A DNA stretch of 64,000 bases from Hyphomonas sp. GTDB taxonomy: Bacteria > Pseudomonadota > Alphaproteobacteria > Caulobacterales > Hyphomonadaceae. Below the pieces are notes generated by a model. The model did no database searches. It was not told the DNA's origin and saw nothing but the letters and a program-made list of their open reading frames with translations. Where the stretch lies: NCBI RefSeq assembly GCF_013823385.1, contig NZ_PNMA01000022.1, positions 1-64,000 of the forward strand, in the 5' to 3' direction. Positions 1-9,854 of this stretch are shown one piece after another. A program made the translations under genes and the position numbers. How positions within the stretch are numbered: the first letter of the stretch is position 1; each line of letters begins with the position of its first letter.

Positions 1-909
1 TTCGATCCGTGCAAAGAAGGCATCGGCATCCACCTTCGTGACCCAGCGATGGGGGCCTTTCTTCGACGGTTTGACACGCGTGCGGCCAAACTCCTTGCCG
101 GGTTTTACATTGACGCTGATGCGGGCGGGGACGGTTTCGAACATCTCCGGCGCGATCAGCCAGGCAATGGTGGAGGGATCATGCATCGGCACCTTGGTGC
201 CGGGGCGGGCGCGGGCCTCCAGATTGTTGGCGGCGTTGAGCAGGGAGACCATCATGGCGGCGCGCTGGCCGGGGATGGCGGCGAGGCGCGCGATGCGATC
301 CTCTGTGGCGCGGACCTGATGGGTGGCGTCGAGGCTGAGGATCGTGGCCGGGATGCCGGTGTCCAGCACGATGGCGGCGGCGTGGGGGTCTGCGAAGACA
401 TTGAATTCGGCAAAGCGCGTGATGTTGCCGCCTTCGGTATCGGCCCCGCCCATGATGACGATTTCGGCGATGGCGCGGGCGATCTCCGGCGCCATGACGA
501 GGGCGCAGGCGATGTTGGTCATCGGGCCGGTGACGACCAGCGTGAGGCTGGCGTCGGGCATGAATTTCAGCTGGCGGATGATCTCGTCAACGGCATGGTC
601 TGGTTTCAGCGGGACGTTTGGCTCGGTAATTTCGATGCCGTAGATGCCGCTTTCGCCGTGGAAGTCTTCGGCGGTGACGGGCGCGCGCAGCAGGGGGCGG
701 GGGCAGCCGGCGAAGACCGGGATGTCCGGCCGGCCGAGCCGCTCGCAGACGAGGCGCGCATTGCGGCTGGTGAGGCGCAGGGGGACATTGCCGGCGACGG
801 TGGTGATGGCGCGGACGTCTAGGCTGGGCGAGCCGAGGGCCATGATCAGCATGACGGCGTCGTCGATGCCGGGATCACAGTCGATCAGGAGGGGGCGGGG
901 GCTGGTCAC
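1..909 (-). CDS. Inosine/uridine-preferring nucleoside hydrolase (3' end outside window)
   Basis: The minus strand is open from a GTG at 909 to the window edge (303 codons), so the C-terminus is missing. The family hydrolyses the N-glycosidic bond of ribonucleosides for nucleoside salvage. The N-terminal calcium/ribose motif DCDPGIDDA is at residues 10-18, TGPMTNIA at about 128, FNVFADPHAA at about 169, and the late metal ligand pair H243-D244 in MHDP is present, so the active site looks complete. The GTG start overlaps the stop of the upstream thioesterase gene by four bases (GTGA), which implies translational coupling. Substrate preference cannot be read from the sequence. Confidence 0.88.
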   Translation of the reverse strand, partial: MTSPRPLLIDCDPGIDDAVMLIMALGSPSLDVRAITTVAGNVPLRLTSRNARLVCERLGRPDIPVFAGCPRPLLRAPVTAEDFHGESGIYGIEITEPNVPLKPDHAVDEIIRQLKFMPDASLTLVVTGPMTNIACALVMAPEIARAIAEIVIMGGADTEGGNITRFAEFNVFADPHAAAIVLDTGIPATILSLDATHQVRATEDRIARLAAIPGQRAAMMVSLLNAANNLEARARPGTKVPMHDPSTIAWLIAPEMFETVPARISVNVKPGKEFGRTRVKPSKKGPHRWVTKVDADAFFARIE

Positions 910-1433
910 GCGGCGCGAGCTTTCAGGTCTTCAAGAATGGCCTGGACCTGGGGGGAGAGCGGGGGGCTTTCCAGGCTGACGCCGAGGGCTTCCATCGCCA
1001 TGTCGGCGGTGACGCGGAGTTTCTTGCGGCCGGTGAGGCGGGCGACCATCGTGCTTTCGGCATGAACGCGGCCATCGGCGGCGATGAAGCTGTGCTGGAA
1101 GACGAGGCGGGTGCCCTCCCAGCCGGTGAGGCGGGTGTGGACCTCGAACTTCTGCGGATAGCGCAGCATGCGCAGATAGGCGAAGGATTCGTATTGGATC
1201 ACGGGCAGCCAGCCGCGCTTGCGGAAGGCCTTCAGGGCGCCGGTGCGGCCCATATAGTTCATGATCGCCAGGTCAGTGAAGGAAGAGTAGCGCGAATTGG
1301 TCATGTGGCCCATCGGGTCCTGATCGCCCAGCCAGACGGCCGAGCGGATGATGTGCAGGTCCATCAGGTGCGTGTGGGCGCGGCTGAAGAAAGCCGGCAG
1401 GAAAATCCGAAGGAACCGGAAAAAGAGGTTCAT
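906..1433 (-). CDS. Acyl-CoA thioesterase-like hotdog protein (4HBT/THEM6-like)
   Basis: This is a 175-residue single-domain protein. It carries the hotdog signature DQDPMGHMTNSRYSSFTDLA at about residues 38-57, where the Asp and the HMTN segment correspond to the catalytic region of 4-hydroxybenzoyl-CoA-type thioesterases. The N-terminus (about residues 1-20) is hydrophobic and aromatic, like the membrane-anchored THEM6 group. A later Met at residue 24 is an alternative start, giving a protein without that segment. It is expected to hydrolyse an acyl-CoA thioester, but the substrate is unknown. It lies four bases over the nucleoside hydrolase gene, and the two probably form one transcript although no functional link is obvious. 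Confidence 0.75.
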   Translation of the reverse strand: MNLFFRFLRIFLPAFFSRAHTHLMDLHIIRSAVWLGDQDPMGHMTNSRYSSFTDLAIMNYMGRTGALKAFRKRGWLPVIQYESFAYLRMLRYPQKFEVHTRLTGWEGTRLVFQHSFIAADGRVHAESTMVARLTGRKKLRVTADMAMEALGVSLESPPLSPQVQAILEDLKARAA

Positions 1434-1560
1434 GACCGAAGAACTCTACGCAAGACGATGTTCACAAGCCCCTAACAGCGCGCAAGGGGCGGGCATGTCT
1501 ATGCGAAGCCTGTGCCGGAAAGGCAAGGCGCAGCGCGGCAGGGCCGGCGGGGCGGGGTGT

Positions 1561-4500
1561 TTACTCTGCCGGATGCGGCGCTGGCGCGGGCGCGGCGAGT
1601 TCTTCCTCGAGCTTGCGGGTCACATCGCCCGGCGAGCCTGTGCGGCGGGCGAGCAGCGTGTACGCCGTTGGCACAACGATCAGGGCCACGGTGACGGCAG
1701 CGAGTGAGCCGAAGAGGATCACGATGCCGATGGCGATGCGCGTTTCGGCGCCCGCGCCGCTGGTGATGATCAGCGGGACGGCGCCGGCCGCCGTGGTGAG
1801 GCCGGTCATCAGGATGGGGCGCAGGCGCGCGAGGGCGGCTTCCTTCAGGGCGGTATCGAAATCCTTGCCCTCGTCGCGCAGCTGGTTGGCGAACTCGACG
1901 ATCAGAATGCCGTTCTTGGCCGCGATCCCAATCAGCATGATGAGGCCGATCTGGGTGTAGATGTTGAGGGTCTGCCCTGTCAGCCAGAGGCCGAAGAGGC
2001 CGCCGGCAAGGGTGGCGGGCACCGACAGCATGATCACCAGCGGATGGATCCAGCTTTCAAACTGGGCGGCGAGGACCAGGAAGACGATCAGGAGGCCAAT
2101 GACGAAGACGAAGGCGATGGAGGCGCCGGCTGAGCGGAACTCCAGTGACTGGCCTTTGAAATCGATCGTGGCTTCGGTGGGCAGAACCTCGCGGGCAATA
2201 CGCTCCATGCCGTCGAGCGCCGTGCCGAGGGTGACGCCGGGGGCGAGATCGGCATCGATGGTGATGGCGCGCACGCGGTTGTAGCGGTTAAGCGTCGGGC
2301 TGTCGGCAAAGGGCTGAAGCGTGATGACGCTGGAGAGGGGGATCAGCTCGCCGGAGCGGGCCGAGCGGACATAGATGTTCTGCACATCGGTGGGCGTGTT
2401 CTGCTCCGAGCGGATACCTTCGACGATGACATCATATTCCTCGCCATTGTCGAGATAGGTGGTCACGCGCCGCGAGCCGAGCATGGTTTCCAGCGTGGTG
2501 CCGATTTCGGCGACCGTGACGCCGAGGTCTGCGGCGCGCTCGTAATTGATCTGGATACGGTATTGCGGCTGGGTTTCCTTGTAATCCCAGTCGATGTCGA
2601 CGATGCCGGGATTATCCGCTTCGATGGCGGCGAGGAAGATATCGCGCCAGACGACGAGATCCTCATAAGAGGGGCCGCCGATGACGAACTGGACAGGCTT
2701 GCCGCCGCCCCCGGCGAGGCCCTGGCGCATCATGGCGAAGCCGCGGATGCCGGGAAGGTCGGACAGTTTGCCGTTGATCTCGTTGATGATCTCGTCAGCC
2801 GGGCGGCGCTCGTCCCAGTCTGCCAGAACGGCCACGACGTTGCCCTGGTTATAGGCGGCGGCGGAACCAAAGCCTGGGGCACGGATGAGAAGGCGGCTGA
2901 TTTCCCCCGATTCGGTGTAGGGCAGGAGCCGGCGCTCAATCTCGTCGAAATAGCGCTCCATATATTCGAAAGAGGCGCCTTCAGGACCACGGATCGACAT
3001 GAAGAAGCTGCCGCGGTCTTCGCGGGGGGCATATTCGCTGTCCAGATCCTGGAAGAGGAACCAGCTGCCAGCCATGATGGCGAGCGTGGCGAGCGCGATG
3101 GCAATCGGCCGGCGGACCAAAAAGTCAAAGATGCGGGAATAGACGCTGCGGACCTTGTCAACGAAGCGGTCGATGCCCTGGATGAAGCCGGAGAGGGGGC
3201 CGGAGCGGGACTCGGCGTGGGGCTTCAGGATCTTGGACGCCAGCATCGGCGACATGGTGAGCGCCACGAGACTCGAGAATGCGACAGCAGCGGCAATCGT
3301 GACGGCAAATTCCGTGAACAGACGGCCGGTATTGCCCTCCATCAGCGTGATGGGAATGAACACGGCCATCAGGACCATGGTGGTGGCAATGACCGCGAAG
3401 CCGACCTGGCGGGCCCCATTGAAGGCCGCGACGAGGGGAGATTCGTTTTCTTCCTGCATCCGCCGGTGGATGTTCTCGAGCACGACGATGGCATCATCCA
3501 CGAGCAGGCCGATGGCGAGCACGAGCGCGAGCAGGGTGAGCAGGTTCAACGTGAAGCCGAGACTGTAGAGCACGATGAAGGTGGCGATCACCGAAACCGG
3601 GACTGTGATGGCCGGAATGATTGTCGTGCGGAAGCTGCCGAGGAAGAGGAAGATGACGAGGGTGACAAGCACCACGGCGATGCCGAGCGTAGTCCATACC
3701 TCGCGGATGGAGGCCTCAATGAAGACAGAGCTGTCAAAGGCGCGGTAGAGTTGCATGCCATTTGGCAGGGTGGCGTTGAGTTCGTCGGCGAGCGCCTTGG
3801 CGCCGTTGGCAACTTCAACGGTGTTTGCAGTCGACTGTTTGACGATCCCGAGGCCGACCATCGGTTCGCCATTGCCCCGGAACATCGTGCGGTCGTCCAC
3901 GGTGCCGCGTTCCACCCGGGCAACATCCCCGAGGCGGACGAGATAGCCTTCGCCCTGGGCGATCACGAGGCTGGCAAAATCCTCAGCGGTCCGGAAGGAG
4001 CGGTCAATGCGGAGCGTGTAGCTGACGGCGCCCGATTCCAGCGTGCCGGCCGGGGCTTCGACATTTTCTGCGCGCAGGGCCCGCTCGACGTCTCCGGCGG
4101 TCAGGCCACGCGCAGCCAGGGCCCGCCGGTCAAGCCAGACGCGCATGGCATAGTCACGGGCGCCGCCGACCTGGATACGGGCAACGCCGTCAATTGCCGA
4201 GAAGCGGTCGATCAAAAACCGGTTGGCATAGTCGGTGAGTTCCGGCGTGCTCATCTGCTCACTGGCGAAGTTCAGCCAGAGAATGACATCATCGTCAGCG
4301 TCGGCCTTTTGGACGTCGGGCGCATCCGCTTCGGGGGGTAGCCGGTTGGCTATGCTGGAGACGCGGTCGCGGACATCATTGGCGGCAGCGTCAATGTCGC
4401 GGTTGACGTCAAACTCGATCGAGATGTTGGCGCGGCCATCGCGCGAGCGCGAATTGATGAAGCGGACGCCGCCGATACCCGCGATGCGCTCTTCGATGAC

Positions 4501-4695
4501 CTGGGTGATGCGGGTTTCAACAACCGAAGCCGAGGCGCCGGGATAATTGACACTGATCGAGACGACCGGCGGGTCGATGTCGGGAAACTCCCGCAGCGGC
4601 AGCCGCGAAAAGGACACGAGGCCAAAGACGATCAGGAGGATCGACAGGACAGAAGCGAAGACCGGCCGCTTTACCGAAGTGTCCGAAAGAATCAT
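1561..4695 (-). CDS. RND-family multidrug efflux permease (HAE1, AcrB/MexB type)
   Basis: The protein has 1044 residues, the usual size of an AcrB-type inner-membrane proton/drug antiporter. A first TM helix at about 10-30 is followed by a large periplasmic porter domain. TM4 carries the proton-relay pair D400-D401 in LLVDDAIVV, and a TM10-region Lys is present in GIAAKNGILIVEF near residue 930. Two homologous halves are evident. It is the third gene of an operon with its outer-membrane factor and adaptor; the adaptor stop is four bases upstream, and a TTAGGG ribosome site precedes the ATG. Substrates cannot be predicted. No TetR, MarR or two-component regulator gene is adjacent. Confidence 0.95.
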   Translation of the reverse strand: MILSDTSVKRPVFASVLSILLIVFGLVSFSRLPLREFPDIDPPVVSISVNYPGASASVVETRITQVIEERIAGIGGVRFINSRSRDGRANISIEFDVNRDIDAAANDVRDRVSSIANRLPPEADAPDVQKADADDDVILWLNFASEQMSTPELTDYANRFLIDRFSAIDGVARIQVGGARDYAMRVWLDRRALAARGLTAGDVERALRAENVEAPAGTLESGAVSYTLRIDRSFRTAEDFASLVIAQGEGYLVRLGDVARVERGTVDDRTMFRGNGEPMVGLGIVKQSTANTVEVANGAKALADELNATLPNGMQLYRAFDSSVFIEASIREVWTTLGIAVVLVTLVIFLFLGSFRTTIIPAITVPVSVIATFIVLYSLGFTLNLLTLLALVLAIGLLVDDAIVVLENIHRRMQEENESPLVAAFNGARQVGFAVIATTMVLMAVFIPITLMEGNTGRLFTEFAVTIAAAVAFSSLVALTMSPMLASKILKPHAESRSGPLSGFIQGIDRFVDKVRSVYSRIFDFLVRRPIAIALATLAIMAGSWFLFQDLDSEYAPREDRGSFFMSIRGPEGASFEYMERYFDEIERRLLPYTESGEISRLLIRAPGFGSAAAYNQGNVVAVLADWDERRPADEIINEINGKLSDLPGIRGFAMMRQGLAGGGGKPVQFVIGGPSYEDLVVWRDIFLAAIEADNPGIVDIDWDYKETQPQYRIQINYERAADLGVTVAEIGTTLETMLGSRRVTTYLDNGEEYDVIVEGIRSEQNTPTDVQNIYVRSARSGELIPLSSVITLQPFADSPTLNRYNRVRAITIDADLAPGVTLGTALDGMERIAREVLPTEATIDFKGQSLEFRSAGASIAFVFVIGLLIVFLVLAAQFESWIHPLVIMLSVPATLAGGLFGLWLTGQTLNIYTQIGLIMLIGIAAKNGILIVEFANQLRDEGKDFDTALKEAALARLRPILMTGLTTAAGAVPLIITSGAGAETRIAIGIVILFGSLAAVTVALIVVPTAYTLLARRTGSPGDVTRKLEEELAAPAPAPHPAE

Positions 4696-4699
4696 CGCC

Positions 4700-5845
4700 C
4701 TAATCCAGGTTTACGGCGGGGCCGTTCACGGCGCCGCTGCGGGCCGCAGGGGAGGGCTGAAGGATTTTTTCATCGAGGATGACAACCGGGGCGCCTTCCC
4801 GGACGCGGAGCGCGCCTTCGGTGATGACCATCTGGCCGGGGGTCAAGCCGGAGACGACCTCTACCCGGCCGTTATGGCGCAGGCCGGGTTCGATCTTCAC
4901 CCGGCGGGCAACGGTTTGCGGGCCGCTGGAATCGGCGACCCAGACGAAGGTATCGGGGCCGCGCGGCTGAAGGGCGACTTCGGGAACGGACATGGCGCGG
5001 CGCGGCTCGGTCTGCAGGCCGACGGACATGTACATGCCCGACTTCAGGATGCCTGAGGGATTGGGCACCTTGGCACGTACACGGACGGAACGGGTGACCG
5101 GGTCGATGGCGTTGTCGATGGAGTCGACGGTGCCGGCGAAGACCTGGCCGGGCAGGTCGCCGGTATAGGCTTCAATCTCGAGGCCGGGACGCAGGACGCG
5201 GATGAAGGTGGAGGGGACGGCGAATTCCAGCCGCATGACGCTGTCGTCGATCAGGGTGGCGACGACATCGCCGGGGCGGATGAGCGAGCCAACACTGACA
5301 CGGCGGAAGCCGAGCACGCCATCAAAGGGCGCCACCAGGACGCGGTCATTCTGGCGCGATTGCACGGCGCGCAGCTGGGAACTGGCGGTGCTGACATTGC
5401 GCCGGGCCATATCCAGCTCGGAGGAAGAAACAGCGCCCCGCTCGGCCAAAGGTTCGATGCGGGCAAGATCCTGACGGGCCTTGGCAAGGTCTGCCTCGGC
5501 CGTCTCGACAAGGGCAACCTGTTCGCGCTGGGCGAGCGAGAGGAGGGTCTTGCCCTTGGTCACGCGGTCGCCGTCCTCGAAATAGAGGGCCGTCACGCGG
5601 TCAGACGCGGTGAGGGTGAGGTCTACCCGCTCGTTGGGCTCGAGCGTGCCGATGGCTTCGACACGGTTGGTGAAGACCTGCTCGCGGGCCGGTTCGGCAA
5701 AGACGCTGCTCGGCGGGGGGCCGCCTTCCCGGCCGCCGGGGCCACCGCCGCGCTGCTGGGTGAGGGCGGGGGCCGCGATCAGCAGCACGGCCGCCAGGGC
5801 AGCGCCTGCGGTCTTGAACGGGTTCTTGCGGACGAGTTTCAGCAT
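4700..5845 (-). CDS. RND efflux periplasmic adaptor (membrane fusion protein)
   Basis: The protein has 381 residues with an N-terminal signal or anchor helix (about 12-28), then a Gly/Pro-rich linker. A biotinyl-lipoyl half-motif follows (GTLEPNERVDLTLTA at about 66-80), then an alpha-hairpin rich in Ala, Glu and Arg at about 105-165, the second lipoyl half (VLVAPFDGVLGFRRVSVGS), and beta-barrel and membrane-proximal domains. This is the MFP/HlyD order that bridges RND permease and outer-membrane channel. No lipobox Cys is seen, so anchoring is probably by the N-terminal helix. It starts five bases after the outer-membrane factor gene, with an AGGATA ribosome site, and leads directly into the permease gene. 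Confidence 0.93.
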   Translation of the reverse strand: MLKLVRKNPFKTAGAALAAVLLIAAPALTQQRGGGPGGREGGPPPSSVFAEPAREQVFTNRVEAIGTLEPNERVDLTLTASDRVTALYFEDGDRVTKGKTLLSLAQREQVALVETAEADLAKARQDLARIEPLAERGAVSSSELDMARRNVSTASSQLRAVQSRQNDRVLVAPFDGVLGFRRVSVGSLIRPGDVVATLIDDSVMRLEFAVPSTFIRVLRPGLEIEAYTGDLPGQVFAGTVDSIDNAIDPVTRSVRVRAKVPNPSGILKSGMYMSVGLQTEPRRAMSVPEVALQPRGPDTFVWVADSSGPQTVARRVKIEPGLRHNGRVEVVSGLTPGQMVITEGALRVREGAPVVILDEKILQPSPAARSGAVNGPAVNLD

Positions 5846-5849
5846 CGGG

Positions 5850-7295
5850 TTATCCTAATCCCGCCCGGAAGGCGGCGAGTTCTTCGTCGGTCCAGATGCC
5901 GCCCAGGCTTCGATAAGCGCGGACGGCGCGCCGGGCGGTTTCTGCCCGGTTGACCGCAAGGCGGTCTTCCGCGTCGAGCAGCGAGCGCTGCGCGTCGAGG
6001 ACATTGAGGTAGCTGTCGAGCCCTTCCTGATATCTCAGGCGGGCCAGGTCATGGGCGCGGCGGGCCGAGGCGAGCGCGGCTTCAAGATCGGCCGTGCGGC
6101 GGTTTTCGGCGGCAAGATTGGTGAGCGCGGTCTCGGCATCAGCCAGGGCATCGAGCACCGTAGACTGATAATTCGCAACCAGGCGGCCCGTGCGGGCGTC
6201 AGCGGCATCAATATTGGCATAGACGCCGCGCAGGTCCGGTCCGGCCCAGCTGATGGCAGGGCCGAAATCGAAGCCGATGCTTTCATCGCTGAGCGCAACG
6301 CCGGTATTGCGCACCAGGCCCAGGAGGTTTGCGTTGAGCGTGATGCGCGGGAAGAGGTTGGCGCGGGCGGCTTCCCCGAGCGCCAGGGCAGCGCCGATCT
6401 GCGCCTCAGCCACGCGGATGTCGGGGCGGCGGCGGAGCAGCTCTTCGGGGGTGCCGGCGGCCAGGGGCGTGCTGAGGGCTGGGATAAGGCCGGGCGTGGC
6501 GGCGAGCTGCTCTACCAGCGGGTCGGCTGCGCTGGCCGGCGCGGCCGTCAGCGCGGCCAGGCGGCTGATGGCGGCTTCGCGGTCTGCCTCATAGACGGGC
6601 AGGGATGCCAGCGTTGTGCGATATTGGGATTCGGCCTGTTCAAGGTCCAGCTGGGTGGCGCGGCCATTGTCAACGAGGGTGCGGACAAGGTCGAGACCTT
6701 CCTCCTGGGTCCGAGCATTGCGGCGGCCGACTTCCAGCCGGGCTTCGGCGCCGCGGAGGTTTATGTAGGCCAGCGCAGTTTCCGAGGCGAGGGTAACGGC
6801 GATGTCCCGGCGCAGCTCGCGGGAGGCGGCGGTGTCGAACCGGGCAGCTTCTACAAGGGCGGCGATGCGGCCGAACGCGTCAAATTCCCAGCTGGCGGCG
6901 AGGGTGCCGGTGGCGCTGACATTGATCCGGTCGGCGGCGCTGCCGGTGGGGCGGGCGGCGGTGACGCCGGCGCGGCTGGTGGCGGTCGGGCTGGTGCCAA
7001 GCAGGGCAAGGCGCAGGGCGGCTTCCGCCTCGGCGACGGAAAAATCAGCCGCGCGCAGAGCCGGGGAGGCCTCAAGGGCGGCGTCCACCAGACTGGCCAG
7101 GATGGGATCGTTAAAGCCTGTCCACCAATCGGCGCTGACCGCTTCGGCGCTGGCGCCGGCCCGGAAGGCGTCTCCGGCCGCCGGGAGCGCTTCGGCAATG
7201 GGCCGCTCCGGCACAGAGGCGCAGCCCGCCATAATGAGCGCGAGCGCCGCCGCGCCAGACAGGCGCGCGTACCGGGAAACCATTCTTTCAGCCAT
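5850..7295 (-). CDS. RND efflux outer-membrane lipoprotein (NodT/OprM-type TolC channel)
   Basis: From the ATG at 7295 the protein has 481 residues. A lipoprotein signal ends in LIMAGC, with the acylated Cys at residue 25. Two OEP repeats follow (about 60-260 and 280-470), recognisable by the segments ASWEFDAFGRIAALVEAA and LDSYLNVLDAQRSLLDAED, which are typical of the long helices of TolC-like channels. The reading frame stays open up to a TTG at 7331, and another ATG lies at 7283; I chose 7295 because it gives a normal lipoprotein signal. It is the first gene of the three-gene efflux operon and completes the pump. Confidence 0.92.
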   Translation of the reverse strand: MAERMVSRYARLSGAAALALIMAGCASVPERPIAEALPAAGDAFRAGASAEAVSADWWTGFNDPILASLVDAALEASPALRAADFSVAEAEAALRLALLGTSPTATSRAGVTAARPTGSAADRINVSATGTLAASWEFDAFGRIAALVEAARFDTAASRELRRDIAVTLASETALAYINLRGAEARLEVGRRNARTQEEGLDLVRTLVDNGRATQLDLEQAESQYRTTLASLPVYEADREAAISRLAALTAAPASAADPLVEQLAATPGLIPALSTPLAAGTPEELLRRRPDIRVAEAQIGAALALGEAARANLFPRITLNANLLGLVRNTGVALSDESIGFDFGPAISWAGPDLRGVYANIDAADARTGRLVANYQSTVLDALADAETALTNLAAENRRTADLEAALASARRAHDLARLRYQEGLDSYLNVLDAQRSLLDAEDRLAVNRAETARRAVRAYRSLGGIWTDEELAAFRAGLG

Positions 7296-7587
7296 CTTAT
7301 TCCGAACTAGACGAACAACATTACCAATCAAGCCAACGGCCTGCAGTTTGCAGTTAACCTGCTGCGCGCTTCCTTAAACGAAAGAAGCCAAAGATTCCGT
7401 CTAAGCAGCTCTCACGTTTTCGTGATGTTTTTGCATGGGCGAGCCGCGAAATACGCTCTGGCGCGCGGAAATTCCGCTTCGCCTCTAGCGTATTAGCTGC
7501 CCAAACCTTAGCTACGGGGCAGCCCGTCTACAATGAGATTTTGCCCGCCGTGACGCAGAAGAGGAGATCCGGACGCTGTTTGAGTCT
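7296..7587. promoter_or_regulatory. Divergent intergenic region between efflux operon and antiporter
   Basis: About 290 bases separate the start of the leftward efflux operon from the rightward antiporter gene, so promoters for both must lie here. I see no convincing coding frame. A clear dyad of the kind bound by TetR repressors was not found, and specific -35/-10 boxes cannot be assigned with confidence. Confidence 0.4.
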
Positions 7588-9432
7588 GTGAACATTGCCA
7601 TCCTGATCGGCGCAGCGCTGGTGTCGCTGGCCGCTCTGACGAGCCTGGTGTCGCAGCGCTTCGGCGCGCCCCTGCTGCTCGTCTTCCTCGGGATCGGCCT
7701 GCTTGCGGGCGAAGACGGACTTCTGGGCATCGAGTTCGACAGCGGATCGGTGGCCTATTTCATTGGCTCGCTGGCGCTGGCGATCATTCTCTTCGACAGC
7801 GGTTTCGAGACACCGATGCGCAGCTACCGGGTGGCGGCGGCGCCGGCGCTGAGCCTGGCGACGTTCGGGGTGCTCCTGACCGCCGGCGTAACCGGGGGGG
7901 CAGCGCATTTCCTGTTCGGGATCGGCTGGCTTGAAGCGTTCCTGCTGGGATCGATCGTGGCGTCCACGGATGCGGCGGCGGTGTTCTTCCTGCTCAGGGC
8001 AGGGGGCATACGCCTGCGCGAGAAGGTCGGCTCGACCCTCGAGATCGAATCCGGGGCCAACGACCCGATGGCGATCTTCCTCACCATCCTGCTGATCGAG
8101 CTGATCGCGGCCAATGCGGGCGCCGGCGCGCTGTTCGGCTTTGAAGTCCTGACCACCTTCATCCAGCAGATGGGCCTCGGCATCCTGTTCGGCATCGTCG
8201 GCGGCTTCGGGATTGCCTGGCTGCTCAACCAGCTGGTGAACCTGGATCCCGGCCTCTACCCGATTTCGGGGCTGGCTGCGGCGCTGGTCGTGTTTGCCGT
8301 CTGCGCCCTGTTTGGCGGCAGCGGATTTCTGGCGGCCTATGTGGCGGGGGTAGTGGCCGGAAATCGCAAGGTGCGGTTTGCCCAGAGGCTGCGGCGCTTT
8401 CAGGTGGGCATGACCTGGCTGGCGCAGATCGGCATGTTCCTGGCGCTTGGCCTCCTGGCCACCCCGTCGGAGTTCCCGCAGATCCTGATTCCGGCGCTGG
8501 TGCTTTCGGCGGTCCTGATCTTTGTGGCCCGGCCGGTGGCGGTATGGCTCTGCCTGCTGCCGTTTGAGTTCAAGTCGCGTGAGACCGCCTTTACCAGCTG
8601 GGTCGGCCTGCGGGGGGCTGTCTCCATCCTGCTGGCGATCCTGCCGGGGCTGGCGGGCCTCGAGAATGGCAGCTTCTATTTCAACGTCGTGTTCGTGATG
8701 GTGCTGGTCTCGCTGCTGGTACAGGGGTGGACCCTGCAGCCGGTGGCGAAGCTTCTGAAGATGAGCCTGCCGTCCGAGCAGGGGCTGGTAGACCGGGTGG
8801 AGCTGGAACTGCGCGGGGCGACCGAGATGGAACTCGTCGGCTACAAGATCCACCCCGACAGCGCCATCGCCAGAGGCGAACGCGTGCCCCGCTGGGCAAG
8901 GCCGGTGATGGTGATCCGGGACGGGCTTTCCTATTCGGTCCACACAATCGGGCCGCTTCAGGCCAATGACCAGGTCTATCTCTTTGCCTCGGCCCGCCGC
9001 ATCCGTCTGCTGGACCAGATCTATGCCAGCCCCTGGGATGAAATGACGACGGAGTCCGACATACAGTTTCGCGTCAAGGGCGCCACCCGGATGGCTGACC
9101 TTGTGCGCCAGTATGGGCTGGAGGACATTGATGCCAGCGAGGGCGTCACGGCCGGACAGTTTCTGGAACGGTCTTTCAGCGGCAATCCCGTGGTGGGCGA
9201 CCGGGTGTCGGCGGGGGCGGTGGATATTGTCGTCTGCGCGCTTGACGATGCCGGCGGGGTGGCCACGGTCGGCATCGTGATCGACGAGGAAGACCCCGGC
9301 GCGGCGGCGCTGGCCGCCGATTTGCTGCGGCGGGCAGGGGCACGGCTTGGCGCCTTTTTCCGCCGTCCGAAGATCGCGGCCCCCGGCTCCGGCGAGAGCC
9401 GTCCGTCAAAGGATGTTAGTGGCCATTCCTGA
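7588..9432 (+). CDS. nhaP2: Potassium/proton antiporter, NhaP2/CvrA type (CPA1 family)
   Basis: The protein has 614 residues with 11-12 hydrophobic segments in the first 390, in a Na+/H+-exchanger fold. Conserved pieces include ILFDSGFETP, STDAAAVFFLLR and the ESGANDP motif carrying the ion-binding Asp. A cytoplasmic tail follows, with a TrkA-C/RCK_C-like domain (about 395-475) and then a CorC_HlyC-like domain (about 490-580), the arrangement of NhaP2 K+/H+ antiporters used against alkalinity and excess K+. The GTG at 7588 gives a plausible N-terminus. A strong AGGAG at 7562-7566 sits 9 bases ahead of an in-frame CTG (7576), so translation might begin slightly earlier. Confidence 0.88.
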   Translation: MNIAILIGAALVSLAALTSLVSQRFGAPLLLVFLGIGLLAGEDGLLGIEFDSGSVAYFIGSLALAIILFDSGFETPMRSYRVAAAPALSLATFGVLLTAGVTGGAAHFLFGIGWLEAFLLGSIVASTDAAAVFFLLRAGGIRLREKVGSTLEIESGANDPMAIFLTILLIELIAANAGAGALFGFEVLTTFIQQMGLGILFGIVGGFGIAWLLNQLVNLDPGLYPISGLAAALVVFAVCALFGGSGFLAAYVAGVVAGNRKVRFAQRLRRFQVGMTWLAQIGMFLALGLLATPSEFPQILIPALVLSAVLIFVARPVAVWLCLLPFEFKSRETAFTSWVGLRGAVSILLAILPGLAGLENGSFYFNVVFVMVLVSLLVQGWTLQPVAKLLKMSLPSEQGLVDRVELELRGATEMELVGYKIHPDSAIARGERVPRWARPVMVIRDGLSYSVHTIGPLQANDQVYLFASARRIRLLDQIYASPWDEMTTESDIQFRVKGATRMADLVRQYGLEDIDASEGVTAGQFLERSFSGNPVVGDRVSAGAVDIVVCALDDAGGVATVGIVIDEEDPGAAALAADLLRRAGARLGAFFRRPKIAAPGSGESRPSKDVSGHS

Positions 9433-9854
9433 GGCTCCTTGAACGTGTAGCACGCCTTGGCGGAAGCCATATATTTTCGCCTCAAATCTACACAAAAATT
9501 AGTAGGTATACGGATGTTAACTCCTGAGTAAGAGTTCTGCCGATGCGCTCTTCGATCGCACTCTCTTTACTCCGAGCGGTTGAGTGCGGCGACGGATTGG
9601 GTCAAAAGTATATTATTTTCAGAGGATTGGCCTTCGCATAGGTAGGTTCCCTTAGGCAGCGGGAACAAAGGTGAGGCGGGCGCCCGCCCGGCGAGGCTGT
9701 TGCTGATCCATTATTCGGCGAGGGGTGTTGCAGCGGCGCTACGTCTCAAAACCCTGACAATAATGTAATAAAAGCGTCGCGCACCCTCACTAATCGGCGC
9801 CTCGTTAACTGGGGCAATTTCCCGCCCCAGGTTCATCGCCTTGAGGGGGCATTC
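9433..9854. other. Long intergenic region upstream of TonB receptor
   Basis: These 422 bases contain no reading frame that I would call a gene and no tRNA-like fold. The first 150 bases are AT-richer than the neighbours. The last 12 bases include GAGGGGGC, the ribosome site of the TonB receptor, so the receptor leader and promoter must lie here. I could not pick out a Fur- or PhoB-like box by eye. Confidence 0.5.

Noticed and set aside
2563-4341. Long open frame on the + strand inside the RND permease gene
   Set aside because: It is the antisense of a clear AcrB-type gene in GC-rich DNA; the composition (Asp/Glu/His/Gly-rich) is typical of shadow frames and no family motif is present.
7528-8943. 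471-codon - strand frame opposite the K+/H+ antiporter
   Set aside because: It is Gln/Arg/His-rich low-complexity shadow coding; the + strand encodes a recognisable transporter with membrane segments.
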